Of a stretch of DNA of 64,000 bases, positions 52,475 to 60,947 are shown piece by piece. The translations under genes and the position numbers were made by a program. The stretch comes from JBDZVM01 sp040255675 (GTDB lineage Bacteria > Actinomycetota > Actinomycetes > Acidothermales > Acidothermaceae). Below the pieces are notes generated by a model. It was not told the origin of the DNA, searched no databases, and was given only the letters and a program-made list of their open reading frames with translations. The stretch lies in contig JBDZVM010000007.1 in the NCBI GenBank assembly GCA_040255675.1, positions 1 to 64,000 of the forward strand. The letters are read 5' to 3'. How positions within the stretch are numbered: the stretch's first letter is position 1; each line of letters begins with the position of its first letter.

Positions 52475-52999
52475 TCACGGCACGACCAGCACCTGACCGG
52501 CCTGGATTTCGGTTCCGGCGAGCCCGTTTCGCTCGATCAGCCGACCGACTTCGACCCGCGGATCGACACTCGGCGCTACGCGCGTCGCGATCGACCACAG
52601 CGACTCCCCGGGCTGCACTACAACACTCGAGCCGGACGCCGAAACCCCGGCGCTGACCGCGCCACCCGACGCCGGCACGACACTCGGGCTGGCCTGGGAC
52701 GGCACCAGCCCGACCGCGAACAAGGCGGCCGTCGCCAACAGCGCCAGGAACACGACGACCACGACCCGCCCGCGCCTCGTGAGACGCACCGGGGCGGGAC
52801 GCCGACGAGAGGCGCCGGCCACGGCAGCTTTTCGCCGTCCGCCTTCGGCATGTTCTTGAACGACGAGCCGAAGGCGCGGCGCGCCGAACGGTTCGGCGCT
52901 CGTGATCGGCAATCGCTCAAAGAGCGTCGAGATTGTCTCGGTGGGCTCGGGCGCGGGGGCAGCGCGCAGAGCGCCGGTACCGAGAGTGGTCTGACTCAT
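52475..52999 (-). CDS. LysM-domain membrane protein adjacent to lexA (ChiZ / Rv2719c-like)
   Basis: 174 residues from ATG 52999 (GGAGG upstream). A cytoplasmic basic N-terminus, one membrane helix (VVVVVFLALLATAALFAVGLVP, about 78-100), a short linker, and a C-terminal LysM domain (VVVQPGESLWSIATRVAPSVDPRVEVGRLIERNGLAGTEIQAGQVLVVP) that binds peptidoglycan outside. The gene is divergent from lexA, as with Mycobacterium Rv2719c, a LysM protein that slows division after DNA damage. The shared SOS boxes support SOS control. The mycobacterial homologue is reported to act on the cell wall; here only the layout and domain are visible. Confidence 0.85.
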   Translation of the reverse strand: MSQTTLGTGALRAAPAPEPTETISTLFERLPITSAEPFGAPRLRLVVQEHAEGGRRKAAVAGASRRRPAPVRLTRRGRVVVVVFLALLATAALFAVGLVPSQASPSVVPASGGAVSAGVSASGSSVVVQPGESLWSIATRVAPSVDPRVEVGRLIERNGLAGTEIQAGQVLVVP

Positions 53000-53019
53000 G
53001 GCGGACCTCCGGGGAAGAA

Positions 53020-53035
53020 TCGAACGGTTGTTCGA
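53020..53035. promoter_or_regulatory. SOS box 1 (LexA operator)
   Basis: TCGAACGGTTGTTCGA, a perfect match to the actinobacterial TCGAAC-N4-GTTCGA consensus. It lies 20 bases upstream of the LysM gene's ATG. Confidence 0.9.
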
Positions 53036-53051
53036 TCGAACGTCTGTACGA
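53036..53051. promoter_or_regulatory. SOS box 2 (LexA operator), directly abutting box 1
   Basis: TCGAACGTCTGTACGA, one mismatch from the consensus (GTACGA for GTTCGA). It starts at the base after box 1 ends, so LexA dimers could contact each other on neighbouring sites. Confidence 0.7.
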
Positions 53052-53088
53052 TGTTCTACCGCAGACCACCGACAAAACGGCGACACGT

Positions 53089-53104
53089 TCGAACACATGT
53101 TTGA
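53089..53104. promoter_or_regulatory. SOS box 3 (LexA operator)
   Basis: TCGAACACATGTTTGA, one mismatch from the consensus and embedded in a longer palindrome. It lies 68 bases upstream of the lexA ATG, so it is well placed for autoregulation. Confidence 0.75.
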
Positions 53105-53172
53105 ACGTGTCTCTCGATTGAGCTAGCGTTCGGCGCACCGGGCCGACAAACCAACCCGAAGGAGCGCGGCAG

Positions 53173-53937
53173 ATGGCGCGACGCGGCAGCACACCGAGCG
53201 ACCCCAAGGTCGCGCATCCCAAGCTCGCGCGGGTCGCCGATTTTCCCGACGGGCCGCCCGACGCATCCGGCCTCACGCCGCGCCAGCGCAAAGTGCTCGA
53301 GGTGATCCGCGACTCGGTCGAACGTCGCGGCTACCCGCCGAGCATGCGCGAGATCGGCGAGGCGGTCGGGCTCACCTCCACATCCAGCGTCGCCCACCAG
53401 CTCGCGACGCTCGAAAAGAAAGGTTGCCTGCGCCGCGACCCGAATCGTCCGCGCGCCGTCGAGGTGCGCACCCCCAAGCCGGACGCCGAACCCCGCGCCA
53501 CGATCGCGTCTGCTACCGCTGATGCGCCGTTCGACGACACCGACAGCGGCGACGCGCGCCCTGCGGCGACCTACGTTCCGCTCGTCGGGCGCATCGCCGC
53601 CGGTGGCCCAATTCTCGCCGAACAGGCGGTCGAAGACGTGTTCCCGCTCCCCCGCCAAGTCGTCGGCGACGGCACGCTGTTCTTGCTGCAGGTCAAGGGC
53701 GATTCGATGGTCGACGCCGCGATCTGCGACGGCGACTGGGTCGTCGTCCGGCAGCAACCAGTCGCCGACAACGGCGACATCGTGGCCGCAATGATCGAGG
53801 GTGAGGCGACGGTCAAGACCTTCAAGCGACGCGAGGGGCATGTGTGGCTGATGCCGCACAATCCCAACTACGCGCCCATTCCCGGCGACGACGCCACCAT
53901 CCTCGGCCGAGTCACCGCAGTGCTGCGCCGGGTCTAG
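53173..53937 (+). CDS. lexA: LexA repressor of the SOS response
   Basis: 254 residues from ATG 53173 (AAGGAG upstream). Helix-turn-helix domain about 34-98: LTPRQRKVLEVIRDSVERRGYPPSMREIGEAVGLTSTSSVAHQLATLEKKG. The self-cleavage site is Ala143-Gly144 in VGRIAAGGPILAE, with catalytic Ser178 in GDSMVDA and Lys215 in EATVKTFKR. On RecA filament contact LexA cleaves itself and frees SOS genes. The three SOS boxes upstream are shared with the LysM gene. The linker (about 100-130) is long, as in mycobacterial LexA. Confidence 0.96.
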   Translation: MARRGSTPSDPKVAHPKLARVADFPDGPPDASGLTPRQRKVLEVIRDSVERRGYPPSMREIGEAVGLTSTSSVAHQLATLEKKGCLRRDPNRPRAVEVRTPKPDAEPRATIASATADAPFDDTDSGDARPAATYVPLVGRIAAGGPILAEQAVEDVFPLPRQVVGDGTLFLLQVKGDSMVDAAICDGDWVVVRQQPVADNGDIVAAMIEGEATVKTFKRREGHVWLMPHNPNYAPIPGDDATILGRVTAVLRRV

Positions 53938-54131
53938 CCGCCTCGTTGCCGCGTGCGGCCGACGCCGCTTACGCCGTCCGGACGCTGCCGGACTGGACGA
54001 TCGGTTCTTTCATCGCCGAGCGAATAAAGTCTTGGCAAAAACCGTGGTCACGTTCCCACGACGAGTGCCATCTTCTGGGCATGCCGACGTCACCAATGTC
54101 CGTCGGCCGAGCCGTTCAGGGAGGAAGCCTC

Positions 54132-55370
54132 ATGGCGAAGCTGTTCAAGCGAGTCGCGGCACGCGGGGACGCGCGAGTAGAGCACGCCAGGCACAACAAG
54201 CAGCGGGCCACGCGCGCCCGCGCACTCGTCACCACGGCCGTCTTGTCCGTGGTTGGCGCCGGGGGCACCACCGCAGTGATCGTGGCCGCACCAGCCCACG
54301 CCGACACGACCATCTGCGCGCAATACGGTTCCGCGGTAACGGCGAGCGGTTACATCGCCCAGAACAACGAGTGGAACGACACCACCACCCAATGCATCTA
54401 CGTATCAGGTGACGGCTTCAAAATCACCCAGGCCAATCACAACAAGCCGACCAACGGCTCGCCCGCGGCGTATCCGTCGATCTACTGGGGCTGCCACTAC
54501 GGCAACTGCACGAGCGGCTTCAGCCCGATCCAGGCCAACACCGCCACGTTCAGCGGCATCAACACCAGCGTGAGCATGAGCTACCCGTCGTCCGGCACCT
54601 ATGACGCCGCCTACGACATCTGGTTCGACCCGACGCCACGCACCGACGGGCAAAACACCGGCGCCGAAATCATGGTCTGGCTCAACCACACCGGAAGCAT
54701 CCAGCCCGTCGGATCGCAGGTCGGAACAGTCTCGCTCAACGGCGCCACCTGGAACGTCTGGGAAGGCAACATCGGCTGGAACGTCATCTCCTACGTGCGC
54801 CAGCAGACGACCACCTCGGTCAGCTTCCCGGTCAGCAGCTTCTTCAACGACGCGGTGCACCGGGGATACGCACAAACCGCCTGGTACCTCACCAGCGTTC
54901 AGGCCGGCTTCGAGCCGTGGGTCGGTGGCACCGGCCTCGCCGTCACGAACTTCGCCGTGACACACGGGACGTCGTCGTCGAGCCCGACGCCGACCCCGAC
55001 CCCAACGCCGACCCCGACGCCGACGCCGACGCCCACCCCGACCCCGACTCAGACCAGCAGTGGCGGGAAGAGCTGCTCGGCGACCTACTCGGTGCCAAAC
55101 GACTGGGGCACCGGTTTTCAAGGTGACGTCGTCGTCAAGAACACCGGCAGCAGTTCCATCAACGGCTGGACCGTGACATGGACGTTCGGAAACGGCCAGC
55201 AAATCACCAACTACTGGAACGCCACGCTCACGCAGTCCGGTAGCTCAGTGAAAGCCGTGAACATGAGCTACAACGGCGCACTCGGCGTGGGAGCCACGAC
55301 CGACTGGGGCTTCCAGGCCAACGAAAGCGGAGGCAACTCCAAGCCGACGGTCACCTGCACCGCTAGCTGA
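54132..55370 (+). CDS. Secreted GH12 endoglucanase/xyloglucanase with C-terminal CBM2
   Basis: 412 residues from ATG 54132 (GGGAGGAAG upstream; the open frame to 53844 overlaps the end of lexA). Signal peptide with a long basic start (about 1-55, ending VAAPAHA). GH12 jelly-roll about 60-280: QNNEWNDTTTQCIYVSG, YDIWFDPTPRTDGQNTGAEIMVWLNH with the nucleophile Glu, and VQAGFEPWVGGTGLAV with the acid/base Glu. The linker (about 285-310) is a run of Pro-Thr repeats. The last 100 residues are CBM2, binding cellulose: CSATYSVPNDWGTGFQGDVVVKNTG with paired Cys and Trp on the surface. It attacks cellulose or xyloglucan outside the cell. Confidence 0.95.
   Translation: MAKLFKRVAARGDARVEHARHNKQRATRARALVTTAVLSVVGAGGTTAVIVAAPAHADTTICAQYGSAVTASGYIAQNNEWNDTTTQCIYVSGDGFKITQANHNKPTNGSPAAYPSIYWGCHYGNCTSGFSPIQANTATFSGINTSVSMSYPSSGTYDAAYDIWFDPTPRTDGQNTGAEIMVWLNHTGSIQPVGSQVGTVSLNGATWNVWEGNIGWNVISYVRQQTTTSVSFPVSSFFNDAVHRGYAQTAWYLTSVQAGFEPWVGGTGLAVTNFAVTHGTSSSSPTPTPTPTPTPTPTPTPTPTPTQTSSGGKSCSATYSVPNDWGTGFQGDVVVKNTGSSSINGWTVTWTFGNGQQITNYWNATLTQSGSSVKAVNMSYNGALGVGATTDWGFQANESGGNSKPTVTCTAS
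54987..55055 (+). repeat. Pro-Thr linker tandem repeat in the GH12-CBM2 gene
   Basis: About a dozen copies of a six-base CCGACC/CCGACG-type unit encode alternating Pro and Thr. It is a low-complexity domain linker typical of cellulases and prone to length change. Confidence 0.85.
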
Positions 55371-55442
55371 CACCGATATGTGAGATGTGGGGTGGCTGCC
55401 GACATGGCAGCCACCCCAAGGTACGCACTGTGTGGGGTGCGC

Positions 55443-55474
55443 GATCAGTTGGTGTTACGGGTGTTTTTCACGGT
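55443..55474 (-). pseudogene. 32-base relic of the 3' end of the right-edge gene
   Basis: These 32 bases are identical to 60946-60977, the last codons and stop of the gene starting at the right edge (antisense to the antiporter). Reading on the minus strand they encode TVKNTRNTN then a stop. The rest of that gene is absent here. It shows that a copy of that gene's end once lay, or was inserted, here. Confidence 0.75.
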
Positions 55475-55594
55475 CGAAAGTCTTTTCCGTCGCCCTACTT
55501 CGACACCCTGCACAACGTCCGCGAGTTCGAGGTCGATGGGCATCACCTCCAACCGGCGGCGCGTGTCGCCGTCCGGGGCGGGCACCACCTCCGC

Positions 55595-57178
55595 GTGGGC
55601 GAGTTCGTCGTAGTACTGCTGCTGGTCGCCGGCGTCGCCCTGCTCGCGCCGATCGCCGAACGCTTCAGCATCCCCAGCGCGGCGGTGCTCGCGGTGTACG
55701 GAATCGTGCTCGCGTTCATTCCAGGGGTCGCCAATCTGCAAATCCCGCCGCACCTGGTGCTCCCCCTGTTGTTGCCGCCTTTGCTTTTCGCGGCGTCGCA
55801 GCGCAGCACTACACGCGAGTTCGTTAAACACGCCCGAGGCCTGGTCGCCCTCGCCATCGGGCTGGTCATCGTCTCGACCGCGGCGGTGGCCGGGGCAGCA
55901 CGGTTGGCCGACCCCGAGATGGCCTGGGCTCCCGCGATCGCGCTGGGTGCGCTCGTCGCTCCACCAGACCCGGTAGCCGCGACCTCGATCGCCGGCAAGC
56001 TGAATTTGCCGCGACGCGTCGTCGAGGTACTCGAAGGCGAGGGATTGCTCAACGACGCGACCTCGCTCACCGTGTACACGATCGCGGTCGGCCTCGCCGC
56101 CGGTTCGTTCACCGCGCTCGACGGCGTCAAGGTGTTCTTGCTGTCGGTGATCGGAGCGCCGCTGTTCGGCTACCTCGTCGGCCGGATCGGCGCGACACTG
56201 CTCGACCGCATCGACGACCCGCGCGCCGAAGTGACCCTCACGATGCTGCTGCCGTACGGCGCCTACCTGGGTATCGACGCGGCCGGCGGTTCGGGCGTGC
56301 TCGCCGTCGTCGTCACCGGTCTTTACGTCGGTCAGCGAGCGATCGCGTCGTTCACCGCGCGGGGATTCCTAGCCGGAGCCACGGTATGGAACGTCGCCGA
56401 CTGGAGCGTCTCGAGCTTCACTTTCGGGTTGATCGGTTTCGAGTTGGCGCAGGTACTCGAACATCCAGGATTCGGCCGCCACGCCGGAGCCACCGCGACG
56501 GTCGTCACCGTCGTCGCAATCGGCGTCCGGCTGCTGATCGTGCCACCCCTCGGGGCGATTCTGCGGCATCGGCAGCAACGGCTGCACGAGGAGCAAGAGG
56601 CCGGCAGACACACGAACCTTCGTGAATCGATCGTGATTGCGTTCGCAGGCATGCGCGGCGTCGTGACTCTCGCGAGCGCACTCGCATTGCCGCTCGCCTT
56701 CCCGACTCGGTCGGTCATCGTTTTTTCGGCCATCGTGGTCGTACTGGTCACACTTGTCGGGCAGGGCCTCATGTTGCCGTTCCTCGTGCGAAAGCTCGGC
56801 GTCACGTCGAAAGAGCGAAATCGCGACGTCGAAGAAACTCGCCGCCGTGCGATCGAAGCCGCCATGGAAAGGCTCGGCGAATTGCGCGACAAAGGCCAGA
56901 TCGACGAGAAGGTCGCCAGCAGCCTGGAGCGCGCCTACCGACGATTCGCGCCGGACCTCGCCGACGAACTCGACGAAGAAGCTCGCCAACATCTGCTGAG
57001 CCTTTCCGAGGCGTCACACGAATTGCGCGAGGCCGAGCGGGCCGTCGTGCTCGAACTACGGACAGACGGACGCATCAGCGCCGAAGCGGCGAGCCACGTG
57101 CTGCGCGACCTCGAAGCGCGCGAGCAACGCGAACTGCGGCGAGCCGCCGCCGTCCGCGGTGCGGACGGCGGCGGCTGA
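55595..57178 (+). CDS. CPA1-family Na+/H+ antiporter
   Basis: 527 residues from GTG 55595. The frame is open back to 55385, but that part crosses the relic at 55443-55474 and lacks membrane character. Twelve or so hydrophobic segments include LVLPLLLPPLLFAASQRSTTREF, the ALGALVAPPDPVAATSIAGKLNLPRRVVEVLEGEGLLNDATSLTVY region (with the DP pair of the antiporter core), and GMRGVVTLASALALPL. The last 130 residues form a charged cytoplasmic tail (DVEETRRRAIEAAMERLGEL...). It exchanges cytoplasmic Na+ or K+ for protons, or the reverse. It ends 2 bases before the convergent ABC-2 permease. Confidence 0.88.
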   Translation: MGEFVVVLLLVAGVALLAPIAERFSIPSAAVLAVYGIVLAFIPGVANLQIPPHLVLPLLLPPLLFAASQRSTTREFVKHARGLVALAIGLVIVSTAAVAGAARLADPEMAWAPAIALGALVAPPDPVAATSIAGKLNLPRRVVEVLEGEGLLNDATSLTVYTIAVGLAAGSFTALDGVKVFLLSVIGAPLFGYLVGRIGATLLDRIDDPRAEVTLTMLLPYGAYLGIDAAGGSGVLAVVVTGLYVGQRAIASFTARGFLAGATVWNVADWSVSSFTFGLIGFELAQVLEHPGFGRHAGATATVVTVVAIGVRLLIVPPLGAILRHRQQRLHEEQEAGRHTNLRESIVIAFAGMRGVVTLASALALPLAFPTRSVIVFSAIVVVLVTLVGQGLMLPFLVRKLGVTSKERNRDVEETRRRAIEAAMERLGELRDKGQIDEKVASSLERAYRRFAPDLADELDEEARQHLLSLSEASHELREAERAVVLELRTDGRISAEAASHVLRDLEAREQRELRRAAAVRGADGGG

Positions 57179-57180
57179 GT

Positions 57181-57972
57181 TCATGCCGTCACGTCGCGAC
57201 GTCGAAACACCACGGCGGCGATACAGCCGGCCGCTACGGCGTAGAAACTGACACTGGCAATCGCCCGAGAGAGCGACACATCCGGCACACCGCCGGCCGC
57301 CACCGCCTCGAGCAACAGACCCGGAAAGAGTCGTTGAGCGGGACCCCACGCGTCTTGCAGCAAATGCTCGAGCGGCCCGGCCCAGGCGATGCCCACCGCG
57401 AGCGCCAGCGGAACCGATTGCAGCAACACGCCGATCATCATGGCGAGCAGCGCGTATCCGGTGACCCAGAACAACACGATGCCGTAATCCGCAACTGCGT
57501 CACCTAGGCCGTCGAGGCTCGTCCACGCACCGGTCGACACGTCGAACGCCGGCGCCATCGCTTTCGCGGCGACCCAGGTCACGACCTCCGCAGCGAGTAA
57601 CGCAGCGGCAGCGAACGCGAGGAGTGCCAGCAAACGCCCGGCGAGCAAGCGAATTCGCTGCGGTTGCCGGAGCAGCATCGTGCGATACGTACCCCGCGAA
57701 AACTCGAGCGCAAAAAGGCCGACGAACACGACAAAGACGAAGGTGCCGGAAAAAGACGCGATCAGTCGAAAGACTTCGGTACCGCCACCGGCCTCGGCCA
57801 GGCTTTGAAAAGTCGGCGCGCGGCCAGTGGAGCCGCCAGGGCGGGCTGGTTCGGCAGACGCCAGCACGATCGCGGCGCCGCCGATGCTGAAGACCAGCAC
57901 GGCCAGCGTCATCCAGGCGAGCACCCGCTGCCGCACGAGCCTGGCCAGTTCGGCGTTGAATGCGCGAATCAT
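57181..57972 (-). CDS. ABC-2 type exporter permease
   Basis: 263 residues with six hydrophobic segments: LAWMTLAVLVFSIGGAAIVLAS, LIASFSGTFVFVVFVGLFALEF, LLAGRLLALLAFAAAALLAAEVVTW, YGIVLFWVTGYALLAMMIGVLLQSVPLALAVGIAW, and a last one before VVFRRRDVTA. FSRGTYRTMLLRQPQRIRLL is the typical intracellular loop of ABC-2 permeases. Its ATG overlaps the ATPase stop (ATGA). With the two-component system upstream it forms a four-gene unit, as in antibiotic or envelope-stress exporters. Confidence 0.88.
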   Translation of the reverse strand: MIRAFNAELARLVRQRVLAWMTLAVLVFSIGGAAIVLASAEPARPGGSTGRAPTFQSLAEAGGGTEVFRLIASFSGTFVFVVFVGLFALEFSRGTYRTMLLRQPQRIRLLAGRLLALLAFAAAALLAAEVVTWVAAKAMAPAFDVSTGAWTSLDGLGDAVADYGIVLFWVTGYALLAMMIGVLLQSVPLALAVGIAWAGPLEHLLQDAWGPAQRLFPGLLLEAVAAGGVPDVSLSRAIASVSFYAVAAGCIAAVVFRRRDVTA

Positions 57973-58892
57973 GCGATTCCCCTTTCCACCATGCGCAGAT
58001 AACTTGATTCCAGATTCGGACGCCGCACATGCAACTCGGCCAGCACGATTCCGTTCGACGCCGCGGCAGCGTTGAGTTTCGCCGCCAGCTGCCGCGGTTC
58101 ATGCCCGTCGGCCCGGACGACGAGAAAGTCCTTGTCGCGCCCGGCTTCTAGACCGGAGGCGCTGACGACGTCGGCAAGGGCAAGCAACTGCGCCGGGTCG
58201 ATTGCCGCCAGCACAATCTCGTGCCCGGCGTCCGCGGCGAACTTCTCCGACTGCCCGGCATACATCAGCCGGCCTTGTTCGATGACGAACAGCCAGTCGC
58301 TGAACTGTTCGAGCTCGCTGAGGATGTGCGACGAGACGAGCACCGTGCGGCCCTGCTGGGCGATGCGCCCGATGAGGTTGCGCATTTCGCTCATGCCCGC
58401 CGGGTCGAGCCCGTTTGCCGGCTCGTCGAGAATCAGCAGTTCGGGGTCGCCTAACAGCGCTCCGGCGATACCGAGCCGCTGCTTCATTCCCAACGAATAC
58501 TTTCCGAAGCGGTCATTCATTCGCGCCGAGAGCCCGACCACGTCGAGCACCTCTGGAATGCGCCGTTCGTCGTGACCGCCCAGGCGGGCCAGCACTCGAA
58601 GGTTCTCGACCGCGGTGAGCGAGGGCCACAGAGCTGGCGCTTCCAGCAACGCCCCCACTTTGTGCAGGTAGCGCTGTGGTCTTTGGATCGGCTCACCGAG
58701 CACCGTTCCGCGCCCCGACGTCGGCCGCACCAACCCCAGCAGCATCGCCATCGTGGTGGTCTTGCCGGCGCCGTTCGGCCCGATGAACCCGGCCACCGCG
58801 CCGCGCGGCACCTCGACGGTCAGATCGTCGACGGCAGCGCGTGCGCCGTACCGCTTGGTCAGTTTGTCAGTCGCAATAGCTGTACCAGTCAT
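57969..58892 (-). CDS. ABC transporter ATP-binding protein (ABC-2 exporter)
   Basis: 307 residues from ATG 58892 (upstream extension to 59006 overlaps the regulator gene and is rejected). The NBD has Walker A GPNGAGKTTTMAMLLGL, signature YSLGMKQRLGIAGALL, and Walker B ELLILDEPANGLDPAGMSEM. The last 100 residues are the regulatory domain common in DrrA/bacitracin-type ATPases (FAADAGHEIVLAAIDPAQLLALADVV). It powers the permease encoded next. Export of a peptide or lipid-like antibiotic is the usual role of this class. Confidence 0.93.
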   Translation of the reverse strand: MTGTAIATDKLTKRYGARAAVDDLTVEVPRGAVAGFIGPNGAGKTTTMAMLLGLVRPTSGRGTVLGEPIQRPQRYLHKVGALLEAPALWPSLTAVENLRVLARLGGHDERRIPEVLDVVGLSARMNDRFGKYSLGMKQRLGIAGALLGDPELLILDEPANGLDPAGMSEMRNLIGRIAQQGRTVLVSSHILSELEQFSDWLFVIEQGRLMYAGQSEKFAADAGHEIVLAAIDPAQLLALADVVSASGLEAGRDKDFLVVRADGHEPRQLAAKLNAAAASNGIVLAELHVRRPNLESSYLRMVERGIA

Positions 58893-58950
58893 GGTTTCAG
58901 CGTGGCGAACGGCGGGCGTTTCGGCGTCCGGCGTGCGACGACACTTCCGG

Positions 58951-59613
58951 CTACGCCGATGGACGTACGAGCCCTGCCTGGTAAGCAAAAACCACAAGCT
59001 GCGCACGATCTCGGGCGTGCAGCTTGACCATCGCGCGACTCACATGGGTACGCGCCGTTGCCGGACTCATCACCAGTTCTCCGGCTATCTCGTCATTGGT
59101 CAAGCCTTGCGCGACGAGCGCGACGACTTCGATTTCGCGCTCAGTCAGCACTTTCATGTCGGGAGGTACAAGCGGTGGCCGCACGGGCCGGGCGGTGAAC
59201 TCCTCGATCAGCCGGCGTGTGACGCTCGGCGACAACAACGCTTCACCGCAGTGCACTTCGCGCACCGCACGCACCAGTTCGCTCGGCTGCGTGTGTTTGA
59301 CCAAGAATCCGCTGGCTCCGCTGCGCAGCGCCTCGAAGACGTATTCGTCGAGGTCGAACGTGGTAAGTATCAAAACTCTTACAGCACTGAGGGTTTCGTC
59401 GTCCGTGATCTGCCGGGTGGCCTGCAACCCGTCGACGCCGGGCATGCGGATGTCCATCAGCGCGACGTCGGGCAGTTCGTGTCGCACGAGCTCGAGCGCC
59501 GCCGCTCCGTCGTCTGCTTCACCAACGACCACGATGTCGTTTTCTGCTTCGAGAATCATCCGAAAACCCGCACGCACCAGCGGCTGGTCGTCGGCCAGCA
59601 CAACCCGAATCAC
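58951..59613 (-). CDS. NarL/LuxR family response regulator
   Basis: 220 residues from GTG 59613, overlapping the kinase stop. Receiver: VLADDQPLVRAGFRMIL, Asp in VALMDIRMPG near 53, Lys in GFLVKHTQP. LuxR-type helix-turn-helix: LTEREIEVVALVAQGLTNDEIAGELVMSPATARTHVSRAMVKLHARDRAQLV. It is followed 58 bases later by the ABC-2 ATPase gene, so it is likely to control that exporter. Confidence 0.93.
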   Translation of the reverse strand: MIRVVLADDQPLVRAGFRMILEAENDIVVVGEADDGAAALELVRHELPDVALMDIRMPGVDGLQATRQITDDETLSAVRVLILTTFDLDEYVFEALRSGASGFLVKHTQPSELVRAVREVHCGEALLSPSVTRRLIEEFTARPVRPPLVPPDMKVLTEREIEVVALVAQGLTNDEIAGELVMSPATARTHVSRAMVKLHARDRAQLVVFAYQAGLVRPSA

Positions 59614-60815
59614 CGGGCACCCTCCCAACTCGCACGGACGACGAAACCCCTATCCGGCAACGGTTCCGCTACCAAGTGACCGCCGGTCGATTCAGCACGT
59701 TCACGCATGCCGGTGATGCCGCGGCCCCTGCCAACGGTCGGAGACGACAGACCACGGCCGTCGTCGCGAATCGAGACCGCGAGACCGCGGTCGTGCGACG
59801 CACGGACGTCGACCACCACACTCGCCGCGCCCGCGTGTTTGATGACGTTCGTGAGCGACTCCTGCACGATGCGGTACGCCGCGGTGCTGACCGCAGGCGA
59901 AATCTCGCCAACTGGCCCTTCTACCGTCAGCGAGACATCGAGCCCGGCGGCTTCGGCATCGTCGGCAAGGCCCGCAATGTCGGAGAGTCCAGGGGTCGGC
60001 GCTCGCTCGGCCGACTCGCCGTCCGCACGCAAAACGGCCACCATCGCGGCCAATTCTTCAAGCACCTCGCCACTCGCACGGGCAATCGCGCCGAGCGCGT
60101 GCTTCGCCGCCTCCGGCCGTTGGTCAATCACGTGGGCCGCGGCTCCCGCCTGGACGTTGATCGTGGCCATCGCATGGGCGACGCTGTCGTGCAGATCGCG
60201 CGCGATGCGCAGCCGGTCTTCGGCAACTCGTCGCAGGGCTTCCTCGTCGCGGGTGCGTTCGAGATAACGTGCGTGCTCTTCGAGTTCACGCAAGTAGCTC
60301 CGGCGATTTCGCAGCGCATCTCCTAAGAACACCGCGGCCGCGGACCAGCCCACGAACACAGCCGGCATGATGGATGCGCCGTGCACGATCGTGACGACCA
60401 CGCTGAGCACAACGCACATCGTCGCGGCACCGATCAAGGCGGTGCGGCGATCAGTGCGCCAGCCAAGCGCGAGCAGCGAAATCCAGCCGGTGGCGAGCAC
60501 CGGGCCGTTGGGGTAATGCCGCGCGTAGTAACACGCCAGCACCGTCGTCACGACAGCGACGACGAGGCGCGGACAACGCCGAGCGAACGCCATCGAAACG
60601 CCGGCCAGCACGAGCAGCGCGTACCCGAACGGGTCGAGCGCGCGCCCGGCGTCCGATACCGGAATGTGCATGCCGGCTAGCACGAACAGCGCACTCAGCA
60701 CGGCAGCCACCGCGACGTCGAGAGCCCACGTCGAGTGGCGCGCAGGCGCGCGGTCACGGCTGGTCGAGTGCTGACTCACGTGATCGACGCTACGTGGTTT
60801 TGCGGTCCGGCGCAT
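59610..60815 (-). CDS. Sensor histidine kinase (NarL-type system, HisKA_3)
   Basis: 401 residues if started at ATG 60815; GTG 60779 is an alternative. Five or so hydrophobic segments (about 30-170) form a membrane sensor. HisKA_3: EDRLRIARDLHDSVAHAMATINVQAGAAAHVID. The ATPase lobe has QESLTNVIKHAGAASVVVDV, IRDDGRGLSS and GRGRGITGMRERAESTGGHL. It is the first gene of the kinase, regulator, ABC ATPase, permease unit, so its signal is probably the compound being exported or envelope damage it causes. Confidence 0.92.
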   Translation of the reverse strand: MRRTAKPRSVDHVSQHSTSRDRAPARHSTWALDVAVAAVLSALFVLAGMHIPVSDAGRALDPFGYALLVLAGVSMAFARRCPRLVVAVVTTVLACYYARHYPNGPVLATGWISLLALGWRTDRRTALIGAATMCVVLSVVVTIVHGASIMPAVFVGWSAAAVFLGDALRNRRSYLRELEEHARYLERTRDEEALRRVAEDRLRIARDLHDSVAHAMATINVQAGAAAHVIDQRPEAAKHALGAIARASGEVLEELAAMVAVLRADGESAERAPTPGLSDIAGLADDAEAAGLDVSLTVEGPVGEISPAVSTAAYRIVQESLTNVIKHAGAASVVVDVRASHDRGLAVSIRDDGRGLSSPTVGRGRGITGMRERAESTGGHLVAEPLPDRGFVVRASWEGAR

Positions 60816-60875
60816 ACGGCAGCCGAAGCACGTGCGCCGTACGTTGCCAAGCGTACGAGACGGCCCGGCCCGCTC

Positions 60876-60931
60876 CCGTGATCGCGAAAATTAATCCCGC
60901 CCTATGCTGGTAAAAGTCTTCGCGATCACGG
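60876..60931. repeat. Inverted repeat with 13-bp perfect arms
   Basis: CCGTGATCGCGAA (60876-60888) and TTCGCGATCACGG (60919-60931) flank an AT-richer 30-base loop. It lies between the end of the right-edge gene and the start of the histidine kinase, so it may end transcription of the former or be a binding site for a control protein. Confidence 0.5.
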
Positions 60932-60947
60932 AACACGGGGGGCGTGA

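Noticed and set aside
54987..55055. Tandem six-base repeats considered as a mobile or regulatory repeat
   Set aside because: They encode the Pro-Thr linker of the cellulase and are explained by that.
55385..55594. Extended start for the CPA1 antiporter
   Set aside because: This stretch contains the 32-base relic of another gene end, read antisense, and has no membrane character.
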